Assembly: GCF_023806485.1 (NCBI RefSeq)
Contig: NZ_JAMSLR010000003.1
Coordinates: 124,001-188,000 of the forward strand
Origin: Thermalbibacter longus
GTDB lineage: Bacteria > Chloroflexota > Chloroflexia > Thermomicrobiales > Thermomicrobiaceae
Length of the DNA: 64,000 bases
Reading direction: 5' to 3'
Below, piece after piece: positions 15,482-25,756 of the stretch (its first letter is position 1; each line of letters opens with the position of its first letter). Position numbers and translations under genes: made by a program. The notes beneath the pieces were generated by a model. The model saw only the letters and a program-made list of their open reading frames with translations, had not been told where the DNA came from and ran no database searches.

Positions 15482-17368
15482 TTGCTATATCCTCCATCGG
15501 GAAGGGGTATAGCCGTCCAGGTTCGGGAAGGGAAGGGGCCGGAGCCGGTGGGCGGCTCGTTGGGTAAGGCGCGCGAGCCTGCGACGCCCAGCGCATCTGA
15601 CCACGCTCGACCATCAGGGAACGGGCAGCCGCAGTTCGGCTGGCGGCCTGATCCGGCTGAACGGGCGGGTACGCCTGCCAACGGTCATGCCACCCCGCCG
15701 GCCGATCACTTCTCGAATGGACAGCCACCACGCTCGCCGGCGAATGGCAGCGAGCCCGGCGCGGTGCCGCGTACCAGCGTGACGGCGAATGGCCGGCGAC
15801 CGTCCGACCACCCGCCTCCGCTGGTACGGATTCCGAAGCCGGCGGGCAATGGGCAAGCACACAAGGTACCGCCTGCTTCGCCCCGCGGCGCGCCGGGCAT
15901 CGTTGTCTCTCCGCCCCGCGCGCCGAGCTCTCCTGACGTTCAGCGAACGCTCATTATCCCGCCGCGACCGGCCACGCCTCGGCCGATGGCGGTTCTGCGC
16001 GCCGGCCGCTGGCGCGTGGGGCTACACGGGCTGGTCCTTGCCTTTGCAATTGCTACGGCGGCCGGCAGCGGCTTTTGGGCGCGCGAGCTACCGGTTCAGC
16101 GGCCCGGTGGAACCGACCAGATCGTGTCGGTCGCGCCCGCTGGCCCGGCTGCGCAGCAAGCGCCTGGCCCGCTGCTCGCCGCGCCGGACTCGACCGTCGC
16201 TGACGTGATGAACGGGTATCTCTCGACGGGTGGACTGGCGGTGACTCCCGATGTGCTGCAGATCGATACCTACATCACCGCCGATGGAGAAACGATCTAC
16301 GATGTCGCCCAGGCCACCGGGCGCTCGCCGGAGACGCTCCTGTGGGCGAACAACCTGGTCGATCCGGGCAAACCGCTCCCGGAGGGCATCCAGCTCCGTA
16401 TCCCGCCGGTCGATGGGATGCTGCACGTGGTTCGGGAGGGGGATACGCTCGAGTCGATCGCGGCCCGCTACCAGGTCGATGTCAGCGCGATCACTGGCTA
16501 CGCCCCCAACGGAGTGCAGTACTCGACGGATCTGGTTCCGTACCGGCTGCTGATGGTTCCCGGTGGGAAGATGCCGAGCCGCGACCGGGTCATCATGTAC
16601 ACGGTTCAGGAGGGAGACACGCTCTGGCGGATCGCCGAGCGGTTCGGCTTGCAGACGAAGACGATCACGCTGGCCAACAGCCTGCCCGATCCAGAGTTGG
16701 TCCATCCCGGCCAACAACTGGCGATCCTGCCAACAGACGGCGTGATGGTGCAGGTCAAAGAGGGTGACACCATCGAGTCGCTCGCCGAGTACTGGGGTGT
16801 CGATCCTCAGGTCATTCGTGATTACCCGATGAATGGGCTCGGAGAGAACGGCGTGCTGCGAGTGGGCCAGTACGTGATGATCCCCGGTGGCGAGCCGCCA
16901 CCGCCGCCTCCGCCACCGCCGCCCCCGCCGCAGCAGGAGGCACCGCCCTCGGCGCCGGCCAGGGCTTCGTCCCCCGCGCCGCCGCCGGCCCAGCAGCAGT
17001 CCCCCAGCGGCTCGTTCATCTGGCCGACGACCGGGGTGATCACGCAGTACTTCCATGCCGCCCACAACGGGTGGGACATCGCCAACCGGATGTACACCGA
17101 CATCGTGGCGGCCGACAGCGGCACCGTGATCTTCTCCGGCTGGAACAATTACGGGCTGGGCTACGCGGTGGCGATCGACCACGGCAACGGCTACGTGACC
17201 TGGTACGGGCACATGGCGGAGCCGCCGCCGGTGCAGGTGGGGCAGTGGGTGAACCAGGGGCAGTACATCGGGCCGATGGGCAGCACCGGCTACTCCACCG
17301 GACCCCACGTCCACTTCATCATCATGTATAACGGGGTTTACCAGGATCCGGCATGGTACCTGAACTGA
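15482..17368 (+). CDS. LysM-repeat M23 peptidoglycan endopeptidase, membrane anchored
   Basis: Up to 628 residues. Order: a low-complexity, Pro/Asn/Gly-rich cytoplasmic region of about 175 residues; one membrane helix (GLHGLVLAFAIATAAGSGFWA); four LysM-like repeats, each with a GDT/GET core; a run of 12 prolines; and an M23 domain with HNGWD and HVHF. All visible zinc-site residues are there, so it is probably an active peptidoglycan-cutting enzyme outside the membrane. The frame opens at TTG 15482. A GTG at 15548 with GGAAGGGG about 10 bases before it is an equally good start. It is followed by mreB, which fits a role in wall growth. Confidence 0.88.
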   Translation: MLYPPSGRGIAVQVREGKGPEPVGGSLGKAREPATPSASDHARPSGNGQPQFGWRPDPAERAGTPANGHATPPADHFSNGQPPRSPANGSEPGAVPRTSVTANGRRPSDHPPPLVRIPKPAGNGQAHKVPPASPRGAPGIVVSPPRAPSSPDVQRTLIIPPRPATPRPMAVLRAGRWRVGLHGLVLAFAIATAAGSGFWARELPVQRPGGTDQIVSVAPAGPAAQQAPGPLLAAPDSTVADVMNGYLSTGGLAVTPDVLQIDTYITADGETIYDVAQATGRSPETLLWANNLVDPGKPLPEGIQLRIPPVDGMLHVVREGDTLESIAARYQVDVSAITGYAPNGVQYSTDLVPYRLLMVPGGKMPSRDRVIMYTVQEGDTLWRIAERFGLQTKTITLANSLPDPELVHPGQQLAILPTDGVMVQVKEGDTIESLAEYWGVDPQVIRDYPMNGLGENGVLRVGQYVMIPGGEPPPPPPPPPPPPQQEAPPSAPARASSPAPPPAQQQSPSGSFIWPTTGVITQYFHAAHNGWDIANRMYTDIVAADSGTVIFSGWNNYGLGYAVAIDHGNGYVTWYGHMAEPPPVQVGQWVNQGQYIGPMGSTGYSTGPHVHFIIMYNGVYQDPAWYLN

Positions 17369-17486
17369 GCGAACGGACGGGACAAACGGAGATGACCTCG
17401 ACGGAGAGACACGAGCCACCGGGCGATCTCGAGCGCAGCGCGCTGCGCGACGCCAGTGGCCGCAAGGGGTGGGAGGCGCACGGAGC

Positions 17487-18551
<1,065 letters not shown>

Positions 18552-18584
18552 AGGTCGCAGCGCGGGAAGAGCCTGCGGTGAGCG

Positions 18585-19397
18585 ATGACTCTCACAGCCC
18601 GGCAGGTCGCAGTGCTGGTGGCCCTGTTCGTGGCCACGAGCGCGACGCTGATCCTGCTCGATCACCAGCAGCGGCTAGAGACTGTCAAGGCTCCGGCGAA
18701 CCGCTTCGCCGGGGCGGTCGAGTCGGCTCTCGCCCAGGCGCTCGATAGGGCCCCCTGGCCAGGGCGCGGCAGCCAGAGCGAGCTGGAGGCACAGCTCGAG
18801 GCCCTACGTGCCGAGCGCGACCGCCTGCTGGCTGAGAACGCTCGGCTCAAGGAGCTCGAACAAGAAGTGATCCAGCTCCGCGAGCAGCTCGGCTTCAAGC
18901 AGCAGAACCCGGATCTCACGCTGGTGCCGGCCAACGTGATCGCCTACGACCCCGACGCGCTGCAGCAGGCGATCGTGATTGACCGTGGGGCGAACGCCGG
19001 GATCCAGATCGGCATGCCGGTGGTCAGCCCGGACTTTCTGGTCGGCCTGGTCACCGAGGTCGAGGCCGACCGCGCGCGGGTCACGCTGCTGATCGATTCG
19101 AGCATGCAGATCGGCGCGCTGCTGCAGGAGAGCCGGGCAGAAGGCATCGTGTACGGCCAGTGGCAGCGCGGCGGGCTGCTGGAGCTCCGGCACCTCGATC
19201 CGAACACGCCGGTACGCGAGGGTGAGCTGGTCGTCACCTCGGGTCGCACGGCGCGTGTCCCAGCCGGCCTGGTGATCGGGACAGTCTACGGTGGGGAGCG
19301 CGAGGTGGCGGCGAGCGAGCTCCGGCTCGCGGTGCGGCCGCTGGTAGACTATAAGGCGCTGCGCTCGGTCAGCGTGATCCTCACCAGCGAAGACTAG
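18585..19397 (+). CDS. mreC: Rod-shape protein MreC
   Basis: 270 residues, normal length. It is a bitopic membrane protein linking MreB to the periplasmic or external wall-synthesis complex. It has an N-terminal helix (VAVLVALFVATSATLILL, about residues 8-25), a coiled coil of about residues 65-103 rich in Glu/Leu/Arg, then the beta-barrel domain (IVIDRGANAGIQIGMPVV, then VVTSGRTARVPAGLVIGTV). It sits between mreB and murT and probably shares their transcript. Confidence 0.95.
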   Translation: MTLTARQVAVLVALFVATSATLILLDHQQRLETVKAPANRFAGAVESALAQALDRAPWPGRGSQSELEAQLEALRAERDRLLAENARLKELEQEVIQLREQLGFKQQNPDLTLVPANVIAYDPDALQQAIVIDRGANAGIQIGMPVVSPDFLVGLVTEVEADRARVTLLIDSSMQIGALLQESRAEGIVYGQWQRGGLLELRHLDPNTPVREGELVVTSGRTARVPAGLVIGTVYGGEREVAASELRLAVRPLVDYKALRSVSVILTSED

Positions 19398-19403
19398 TAG
19401 AGC

Positions 19404-20795
19404 ATGGACCCTCGTCTCATCCTGGCCGTCGGAGCGAGCCGCCTGAGCGCCGCGGCGATCCGTCGACTCGGGCGGGGCGGTGGCACTGCCCTGCCGGGGC
19501 TGCTGGCCACCCTGATCGATCCCGGGGCGCTGGGCAAGCTGAGCCGACAGCTCCCGGGTGGCTGCGTCGTCGTCGCCGGGACGAACGGCAAGACCACGAC
19601 AGCCCGCATGCTGGCGACGATTCTGGAGCAGGCCGGCCACAGGGTAGTCCACAACCGCTCTGGCTCGAACCTCGTCCGCGGCATCACGGCCGCCTTCGCC
19701 GAACAGTCATCGCTGCTCGGCCGGGTGCGGGGCGAGATCGCGGTGATCGAGGCAGACGAGGCGGCCTTCCCGGCCGTCGTGCGCCAGACGCGCCCGCGGA
19801 TCGTCTTGCTGCTCAACCTGTTCCGCGACCAGCTCGACCGGTACGGGGAGCTGGACACCGTGGCGCGGGCCTGGGGCGAGGCCCTGCGCGCGCTCCCGAA
19901 CGAGAGCCGCGTCGTCGTCAACGTCGACGACCCCACGCTGGCGGCGCTGACCGGCGAGCTCGGCGGCCGGCGCCTAGCGTTCGGCCTGGCCGAGCAGCGC
20001 GTGGCGCTCGACGGGCTGCCGCACGCGGCCGATGCCTCGGTCTGCCGCCGCTGTGGCACGGCGTTCACGTATCGTGCTGCCTTCCTCTCCCACCTGGGCG
20101 ACTACCGGTGCCCCGGCTGTGGCTTCGAGCGTCCCCCGCTCGATGTCGCGGCCAGCTCGATCACGCTCGAGGGGCTGGAGCGTCTCTCGTTCGAGGTGGC
20201 AGTACCCGGGCACGACCCCTGGCCAGTAGAGGTTCCCCTCTCCGGGCTCTACAACGCATACAACGCTCTCGCGGCGGTGGCCGCGTCCCTCGCGCTCGGG
20301 GTCGCGACGGAACAGATCCAGTCTGGCCTCGCGACGATGCGAGCTGCCTTCGGGCGCCTGGAGCGGATAAGCTACGAGGGCCGCTCGCTCGTCATCGTGC
20401 TGATCAAGAACCCGACTGGGCTGAACGAGGTCGTGCGGATGCTAGCGAGCGCGCGCGTCGAGGCCCCGCTGCTCGTCCTGATCAACGATCTCGACGCCGA
20501 CGGGCGCGATGTCTCCTGGCTCTGGGATGCGGATCTCGAGCCGCTGGCCGGGGCCCGCTTCCCGGTCTTCACCGGCGGCATCCGCGGGGCAGACATGGCC
20601 CTCAGGTTGAAGTACGCCGGCGTTCCCCAGGAGCGGCTGCGCGTGCTGGGCGACTTGCCCGGCGCGCTCGACGCCTTCGTGAGCGAGCTGGCTCCCGGCC
20701 AGACTGGGTACATCCTGCCGACCTATACCGCCATGCTCGCGCTGCGCCGCGCGCTGGCCGGCCGTGGCGTCGCGCCGGCGTTCTGGCAGCAGTGA
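19404..20795 (+). CDS. murT: Lipid II isoglutaminyl synthase, Mur-ligase subunit MurT
   Basis: 463 residues. MurT with GatD amidates the D-glutamate of lipid II to D-isoglutamine using ATP and glutamine. It carries a Mur-ligase middle domain with P-loop GTNGKTTTARML (about residues 59-70), a four-cysteine zinc ribbon (CRRCGTAF ... CPGCGFE, about residues 214-240) inserted as in known MurT proteins, and the C-terminal MurT domain with Asp362 in NDLDADGRDVSWLWD. That Asp matches the conserved aspartate of the family. It starts 6 bases after mreC and ends 11 bases before gatD, so the three are likely co-translated. Confidence 0.96.
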   Translation: MDPRLILAVGASRLSAAAIRRLGRGGGTALPGLLATLIDPGALGKLSRQLPGGCVVVAGTNGKTTTARMLATILEQAGHRVVHNRSGSNLVRGITAAFAEQSSLLGRVRGEIAVIEADEAAFPAVVRQTRPRIVLLLNLFRDQLDRYGELDTVARAWGEALRALPNESRVVVNVDDPTLAALTGELGGRRLAFGLAEQRVALDGLPHAADASVCRRCGTAFTYRAAFLSHLGDYRCPGCGFERPPLDVAASSITLEGLERLSFEVAVPGHDPWPVEVPLSGLYNAYNALAAVAASLALGVATEQIQSGLATMRAAFGRLERISYEGRSLVIVLIKNPTGLNEVVRMLASARVEAPLLVLINDLDADGRDVSWLWDADLEPLAGARFPVFTGGIRGADMALRLKYAGVPQERLRVLGDLPGALDAFVSELAPGQTGYILPTYTAMLALRRALAGRGVAPAFWQQ

Positions 20796-20806
20796 GGAGG
20801 TGAGCC

Positions 20807-21535
20807 GTGGAGCTGACGATCTGCTGGCTCTATGGCCGGACGATGAATATCTACGGGGATCGCGGCAATGTCCTAGCGCTGGCCCAGCGCTGCCGCTGGC
20901 GCGGGATCGAGGCGCGGGTCATCGAGCTCGGCGTCGGTGAGCCGCTGGAGCCCGGCCGGTGCGACATCTTCTTCTGGGGTGGCGGGCAGGATCGCGAGCA
21001 GGTGGCCGCAGCGCGGGATCTCCAGGGGCCGAAGGGCGAGATCTTGCGGCGCGAGATCGAGGAGGGAGCGCCGCTGTTGGCGATCTGCGGAGGGTACCAG
21101 CTTCTCGGCCACTATTACCGGCCGCATCAGGGCGAGCCCCTGCCCGGTCTCGGCGTCTTCGACGCCTGGACCGAGGCCGGATCGCGCCGGATGATCGGCA
21201 ACGTCGTGGTCGAGAGCGAGGAGTTCGGCGAGCTGGTGGGCTTCGAGAACCACAGCGGCCGTACCTTCTTGGGGCCGCAGGCCCGGCCGCTGGGCCGCGT
21301 CCGGGTCGGTTGGGGCAACAATGGCGAGGACAAGACCGAGGGATGCCGCTACCGGAACGCGATCGGCTGCTACCTCCACGGCCCGGTGCTGCCGAAGAAC
21401 CCGCCGCTTGCCGACTTCCTGATCGAAGCCGCCCTCCGGCGACGCTACGGCGAGGTCACGCTCCCGCCGCTGGACGACACGCTGGAGCGGTTGGCCCATG
21501 CCTCGGCGGTGAGCCGCGCGCACTCGGCCAGGTAA
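20807..21535 (+). CDS. gatD: Lipid II isoglutaminyl synthase, glutaminase subunit GatD
   Basis: 242 residues. A CobB/CobQ-type class I glutamine amidotransferase that releases ammonia for MurT. The nucleophile is Cys94 in LAICGGYQLLGHYY and the partner His191 is in GCYLHGPVLPKNP. The N-terminus (LTICWLYGRTMNIYGDRGN) is the characteristic GatD start. An AGGAGG site lies just before the GTG-proximal start. It is the last gene of the plus-strand envelope run and converges on the disulfide reductase gene, with only 9 bases between the stops. Confidence 0.96.
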   Translation: MELTICWLYGRTMNIYGDRGNVLALAQRCRWRGIEARVIELGVGEPLEPGRCDIFFWGGGQDREQVAAARDLQGPKGEILRREIEEGAPLLAICGGYQLLGHYYRPHQGEPLPGLGVFDAWTEAGSRRMIGNVVVESEEFGELVGFENHSGRTFLGPQARPLGRVRVGWGNNGEDKTEGCRYRNAIGCYLHGPVLPKNPPLADFLIEAALRRRYGEVTLPPLDDTLERLAHASAVSRAHSAR

Positions 21536-21544
21536 CCGCCGGCG

Positions 21545-22900
21545 TCAGACCTGCTCGGCCGCCTTGCGGGCGGCGATGAGCAAGGGATCCCAGACCGGCG
21601 AGAAGGGCGGGGCGTAGGCGAGATCCAGGTACATGAACTCGTCGACCCGCATCCCGGCGTGCAGCGCCGCCGCGACCACGTCGATCCGCTTGCCGGCGCC
21701 CGGGCCGCCGACGATCTGCGCGCCGAGTAGCCGGCCGCTCCCCTTCTCGGCCAGCAGCTTGACCACCATCCGCGCGGAGTCGGGGTAGTAGCGCGCTCGC
21801 GTGCGGTCCTCGATCCGGGCGACGCCGTACTCGAAGCCGAGCGCCTGAGCCTCGCGCTCGCTCAGCCCCGTGCGGGCGACCTCGGTCTGGTTGAACTTGG
21901 TGATGGCAGTGCCGACGACGCCTGGGAAGCGGGCGTAGCCACCACCGAGGTTGATGCCGCAGATCCGGCCCTGCTTATTGGCGGTGGTGCCGAGCGGGAT
22001 GTACGCTGGTCGCCGGCTCACCAGATGGAAGGTCTCTGCGCAGTCGCCGGCTGCCCACACGCCCGGGATACCAGTGCGCATCCGGTCGTCGATCCGCACG
22101 GCGCCGCTCTCGCCGAGCGGGAGGCCGGCCTCGGCCGCCAGCTCGCTGCGCGGCTGTACCCCTACCCCGAGGACGACCAGGTCAGCCGGGAGCGTCCGCC
22201 GGTCGGTCTCCACGGCTCGTACCTGGCCGCCGTCCGCGTGGAAGCCGGTCACGCGCTCTTCGAGATAGACCTTCACCCCCGCTTCGCGGAGGGCCGCCGA
22301 GACGAGCGCGCCCATGTCCGCGTCGAGCGTCCCCATCACCTCCGAGCCCAGCTCGACTAGCGAGACGTCCAGCCCGCGGGCGACGAAGGCTTCGGCCATC
22401 TCGATGCCGATGTAACCACCACCGACGATCACCGCCCGCTGCGGGCGCTCGTCCTCCACAATCTGGCGCAGGAGCAGGCCATCCGCCAGCGTCGCGACGC
22501 CATAGATCCCCCGGCTACGGGCGCCGGGTACCTCCAGCCACCGTGGGCCGGCGCCGGTCGCGTAGACGAGCTGGTCGAACGGCTCACGGTAGGTCGCGCC
22601 GTCCTCCAGGCGGCGCACGGTGACTGCACGCGCCGCGAGGTCGATAGCGACGACCTCTTGACCGGTACGGACATCGATGCCGCGGCGGCGGTGCTCCGCG
22701 GGCGAGCGGGCGATCAGCTCGTCTTCGTCGTCGACCAGACCGGCGACGTAATACGGGATGCCTCAGGCGGAGTAGGAGGTGTGCTGCCCACGCTCGAAGG
22801 CGATGATCTCCAGGTCGTCGCGCATCCGCCGGGCCTGCGCGGCCGCGCTCATCCCAGCCGCGTCGCCCCCGACAATGATCAGCCGCTCCTTCGTCGCCAT
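21545..22900 (-). CDS. CoA-disulfide reductase/NADH oxidase-like flavoprotein, probable selenoprotein
   Basis: 451 residues if codon 46 (TGA, 22763-22765) is read as selenocysteine. The family uses FAD and NAD(P)H and a single redox-active cysteine near residue 43 to reduce CoA disulfide, persulfides or oxygen. Visible: FAD site IVGGDAAGMSAA (about residues 9-20), SYSA-[Sec]-GIPYYVAGLVDD, the NAD(P)H site VGGGYIGIEMAEAF (about 157), the second FAD motif GVWAAGDCAE, and the C-terminal dimerisation end YLDLAYAPPFSPVWDPL. TGA stands exactly where the catalytic Cys belongs and the frame is intact on both sides. The ATG at 22900 has GGAGAGGGA upstream. An automatic caller would start at 22618 and lose the FAD site. 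A sequencing error or pseudogene is the alternative. Confidence 0.88.
22729..22748 (-). promoter_or_regulatory. Candidate bacterial SECIS stem-loop
   Basis: Read on the minus strand, CGTCG (22748-22744) plus CC pairs with GG plus CGACG (22733-22729), with a single bulged U at 22734. The apical loop is GGUCU (22741-22737), 21 bases after the TGA. Bacterial SECIS elements place a short stem with G or GU at the start of its loop about 16-37 bases downstream of UGA. The E. coli fdhF element has the same GGUCU loop and one bulged U, although there the bulge is on the 5' side. Confidence 0.7.
22763..22765 (-). other. In-frame TGA, probable selenocysteine codon 46
   Basis: The minus strand reads TCC GCC TGA GGC ATC CCG. 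Cys-containing relatives have S-x-x-C-G-[IM]-P at this place. A single base change from TGC/TGT to TGA explains the difference, and no frameshift or other stop occurs in the remaining 450 codons. Confidence 0.85.
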
Positions 22901-23026
22901 CTGCCGGTCCCTCTCCGGCTATCCGCACACGATCGCATCTTCGGCCGCCATCCTACCATGCGTGCGGGCACTCAGGCTGGGCGAAGCTGCTCCCTGCCCT
23001 CGACCGGGCGCCAGCGTGAGCGAGCG

Positions 23027-23746
23027 CTACAGCGGGCGCTTGGCCGGCATGCCGGGCCGGCGCGGGTACCTCTCCGGTACCGGCCGTTCCAGTCTCACCA
23101 CGACGATGGTCGTGCCGCGCAGCGCCTCGATCTGGACGGGCTCGACCGCGACCAGCCGGGCGCCGAGGATCTCCAGCGCCCGGCGAGCTCCGGCCACCTC
23201 GCCGTCAACCCCGGCACCCTTGGGGAAGATGCCCCAGCCGCCGGGCCGGCAGAAGGGGAGGCAGAGCTCGAGGAGCGCTGGCAGCGGGGCGACCGCCCGG
23301 GCGGTCGCCACGTCGAACACGCCGCGGTAGCCAGCGTCGTGCGCCAGCGTCTCGGCCCGGGCGTGGACTGCGCGGACGCCCGAGAGCTCGAGGGCCTGGA
23401 TCGCGGCCTCTAGGAAGGTGACCTTCTTGCCGGTAGCCTCCACCAGCGTGACCTCGATCCAGGGGAGAACCAGCTTCAGCGGGATGCCTGGGATGCCGGC
23501 GCCGGTACCGATGTCGATCAGCCGGCAGGCGTCGCCGGCCTCCGCGCAGGCCTGGCGCACGTAGGGAGCCAGGGCTAGCGAGTCGGCGAACAGCCGGACT
23601 TGCAGCTCGTCCCAGTCGCTGACGGAGGTGAGGTTCACCCGCCGGTTCCACTCGAGGATCAGCTCGCCGTAGCGGGCGAAGGCGGCGAGTTGGGAAGAGT
23701 AGAGCGGCTCGCCGAGCTGCTCGGCGAGCCGCTTCAGGATCTCCAT
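23027..23746 (-). CDS. rsmG: 16S rRNA (guanine-N7)-methyltransferase RsmG
   Basis: 239 residues from ATG 23746 (a GTG at 23770 would add eight). RsmG (GidB) methylates G527 of 16S rRNA using S-adenosylmethionine. The family signature is clear: WNRRVNLTSV near residue 35, the SAM loop LIDIGTGAGIPGIPLKL near 80, and FDVATARAVAPLP near 150. The start is ambiguous: the ATG has GGGGAAG close before it. It lies 34 bases after dxs on the same strand. Confidence 0.94.
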   Translation of the reverse strand: MEILKRLAEQLGEPLYSSQLAAFARYGELILEWNRRVNLTSVSDWDELQVRLFADSLALAPYVRQACAEAGDACRLIDIGTGAGIPGIPLKLVLPWIEVTLVEATGKKVTFLEAAIQALELSGVRAVHARAETLAHDAGYRGVFDVATARAVAPLPALLELCLPFCRPGGWGIFPKGAGVDGEVAGARRALEILGARLVAVEPVQIEALRGTTIVVVRLERPVPERYPRRPGMPAKRPL

Positions 23747-23780
23747 CGCTTCCCCGGATCGGCCGGTCACCGGGATCCGA

Positions 23781-25661
23781 TCACCTGAGCTGCGGCGTGA
23801 CCCCGCGGTGCTGCCGGACCAGCGCGAGCGCCCGCCGGGCGATGCTCTCGGCGTCGATACCCGCTTGCTTGCGCAGCGAGGCCTGTGAAGCGTGGTCGAA
23901 GAAGCGGTCGGGCAACCCGAGGCAGGCGACCGGTATGCGCAGCTCCTCGCGCGCGAAGAGCTCGAGCACAGCGCTGCCGAAGCCGCCGGCGACCTGCGCG
24001 TCCTCGACGGTCACGACCAGCCCGGTTCGCCGGGCCGCTTCGAGGATCAACGCCTCGTCGAGCGGCTTGACGAACCGGGCATTGATAACGGTGGCCTCCA
24101 CGCCGGCTTCGGCCAGGATCTCCGCCGCGCGCTGCGCTGGCAGAACGGTCGCGCCGATGGCAATGATCGCCACGTCGTCGCCCTCTTGCAGAAGCTCGCC
24201 TTTGCCGATCGGCAGCGGGTGCGGATCGCCCAGCAGCGGGACGCCGACGCCGGAGCCGCGCGGGTAGCGCAGCGCGATCGGCCCGCGCTCGTAGTCGATG
24301 GCCGTCTTCAGCATATGGCGGAGTTCGTCTTCGTCCTTGGGCGCCATGATCACCATGTTCGGGATGCAGCGGAGATAGGCGAAGTCGAACACGCCGTGAT
24401 GGGTGCGGCCGTCCTCGCCGACCAGTCCAGCGCGGTCCATCGCGAAGACAACCGGCAGGTTCTGGATGCAGACGTCGTGGATCACCTGGTCGTAGGCCCG
24501 CTGGAGGAACGTCGAGTAGATGGCGGCCACCGGCCGCAGACCCTGGGTCGCCAGGCCGGCGGCGAAGGTGACGGCGTGCTGCTCGGCGATACCGACGTCG
24601 AAGAAGCGGTCGGGGTGTGCCTTGGCGAAGGGCAGCAAACCGGTGCCGTCCGGCATGGCAGCGGTGATGGCGACGATGCGCTTGTCCTCCTCGGCCAGCC
24701 GCGTCAGCGTCTCGCCGAAGACGTCCTGGTATTTCGGCGGCGACGGCGGCGCCCCGGGCACCTTGACCGACGCGCTGTGGTGCTTGAACGGGTCGTCTTC
24801 GGCGGGCTGGTACCCCTTGCCCTTGACGGTGATGGCGTGGACGAAGACCGGCCCCCTGATCTTCTTCACGAGCTGGAAGGTCTCGATCAGCTCGCGGATG
24901 TTGTGGCCGTCGACCGGGCCGAAGTACGTAAAGCCGAGTTCCTCCCAGATCATGGTCTGGTAGACGATCTCCTTGAGGCCGTCGAGGAACCGGTGGCTGA
25001 GCTCCAGCCAGAGATCCCCCTGGGGCAGGCGTCGCAGCAGCCGCTCGATCTCGGCTTTGGCCTGGGTGTAGCGCGTGTTGGTGCGGATCCGGCTCAGGTA
25101 CTTGGCCAGCGCGCCCACGTTCGGCGCGATCGACATCTCGTTGTCGTTGAGCACGACGATCAGCGGCACCTGGAGGCTGCCGGCGTTGTTGAGCGCCTCG
25201 TACGCCATGCCGCCGGTCAGCGCGCCGTCGCCGATCACCGCCACGGTGTGAAAGTGCTCGCCCTTGAGCTGGCCGGCCACCGCCATGCCCAGCGCCGCCG
25301 AGATCGAGGTGCTCGCGTGCCCGGCGCCGAACTGGTCGTGCTCGCTCTCCTCTCGCTGGAGGAAGCCGCTCAGCCCGCCCTCCTGGCGGATCGTGTGGAA
25401 GCGATCCCGCCGTCCGGTGACCAGCTTGTGCGGGTAGGCCTGGTGACCGACATCCCAGACGATCTTGTCACGCGGCGAGTCGAAGACGTAGTGCAGCGCC
25501 AGGGTCAGCTCCACCGTGCCGAGGTTGGGCGCGAAGTGGCCGCCGGTCTTGCCGGCGACCACGTCGATGATCGTCTCGCGGATCTCCTGCGCCAGTTGCT
25601 CGAGTTCGGGGATGGTGAGTTTTTTCAGGTCTTCCGGGCTGTTGATCTGTTCCAGATGCAT
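23781..25661 (-). CDS. dxs: 1-deoxy-D-xylulose-5-phosphate synthase
   Basis: 626 residues. Dxs condenses pyruvate and glyceraldehyde-3-phosphate with thiamine diphosphate, the first step of the MEP isoprenoid pathway. Seen: [20 protein letters not shown], the ThDP motif [18 protein letters not shown] (about residue 148), DGHNI, and the transketolase-like middle domain with [15 protein letters not shown] and [18 protein letters not shown]. The frame stays open to 25748, but the ATG at 25661 has GGAGGAACC directly before it and matches the family start. It is followed by rsmG. Confidence 0.98.
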   Translation of the reverse strand: MHLEQINSPEDLKKLTIPELEQLAQEIRETIIDVVAGKTGGHFAPNLGTVELTLALHYVFDSPRDKIVWDVGHQAYPHKLVTGRRDRFHTIRQEGGLSGFLQREESEHDQFGAGHASTSISAALGMAVAGQLKGEHFHTVAVIGDGALTGGMAYEALNNAGSLQVPLIVVLNDNEMSIAPNVGALAKYLSRIRTNTRYTQAKAEIERLLRRLPQGDLWLELSHRFLDGLKEIVYQTMIWEELGFTYFGPVDGHNIRELIETFQLVKKIRGPVFVHAITVKGKGYQPAEDDPFKHHSASVKVPGAPPSPPKYQDVFGETLTRLAEEDKRIVAITAAMPDGTGLLPFAKAHPDRFFDVGIAEQHAVTFAAGLATQGLRPVAAIYSTFLQRAYDQVIHDVCIQNLPVVFAMDRAGLVGEDGRTHHGVFDFAYLRCIPNMVIMAPKDEDELRHMLKTAIDYERGPIALRYPRGSGVGVPLLGDPHPLPIGKGELLQEGDDVAIIAIGATVLPAQRAAEILAEAGVEATVINARFVKPLDEALILEAARRTGLVVTVEDAQVAGGFGSAVLELFAREELRIPVACLGLPDRFFDHASQASLRKQAGIDAESIARRALALVRQHRGVTPQLR

Positions 25662-25756
25662 GGTTCCTCCCCATGGGCCACCCGCTCCCCGCGGGGGCAG
25701 TAGCGTGAGGCTGGCGCTGATCCTAGCAGCGGCACCGGGGAGAGTCAAATCCGGTT

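Noticed and set aside
16906-16932. CCG/CCA-rich tandem run as a possible repeat element
   Set aside because: It is fully explained as the coding sequence of a polyproline linker in the LysM/M23 protein.
21545-22618. A stand-alone 357-residue oxidoreductase starting at 22618
   Set aside because: It lacks the N-terminal FAD-binding motif, and in-frame sequence upstream through the TGA restores it with the active-site context, so the shorter gene is an artefact of treating TGA as a stop.
23892-25703. Long open frame of 603 codons opposite dxs
   Set aside because: Antisense shadow of dxs with no recognisable motif.
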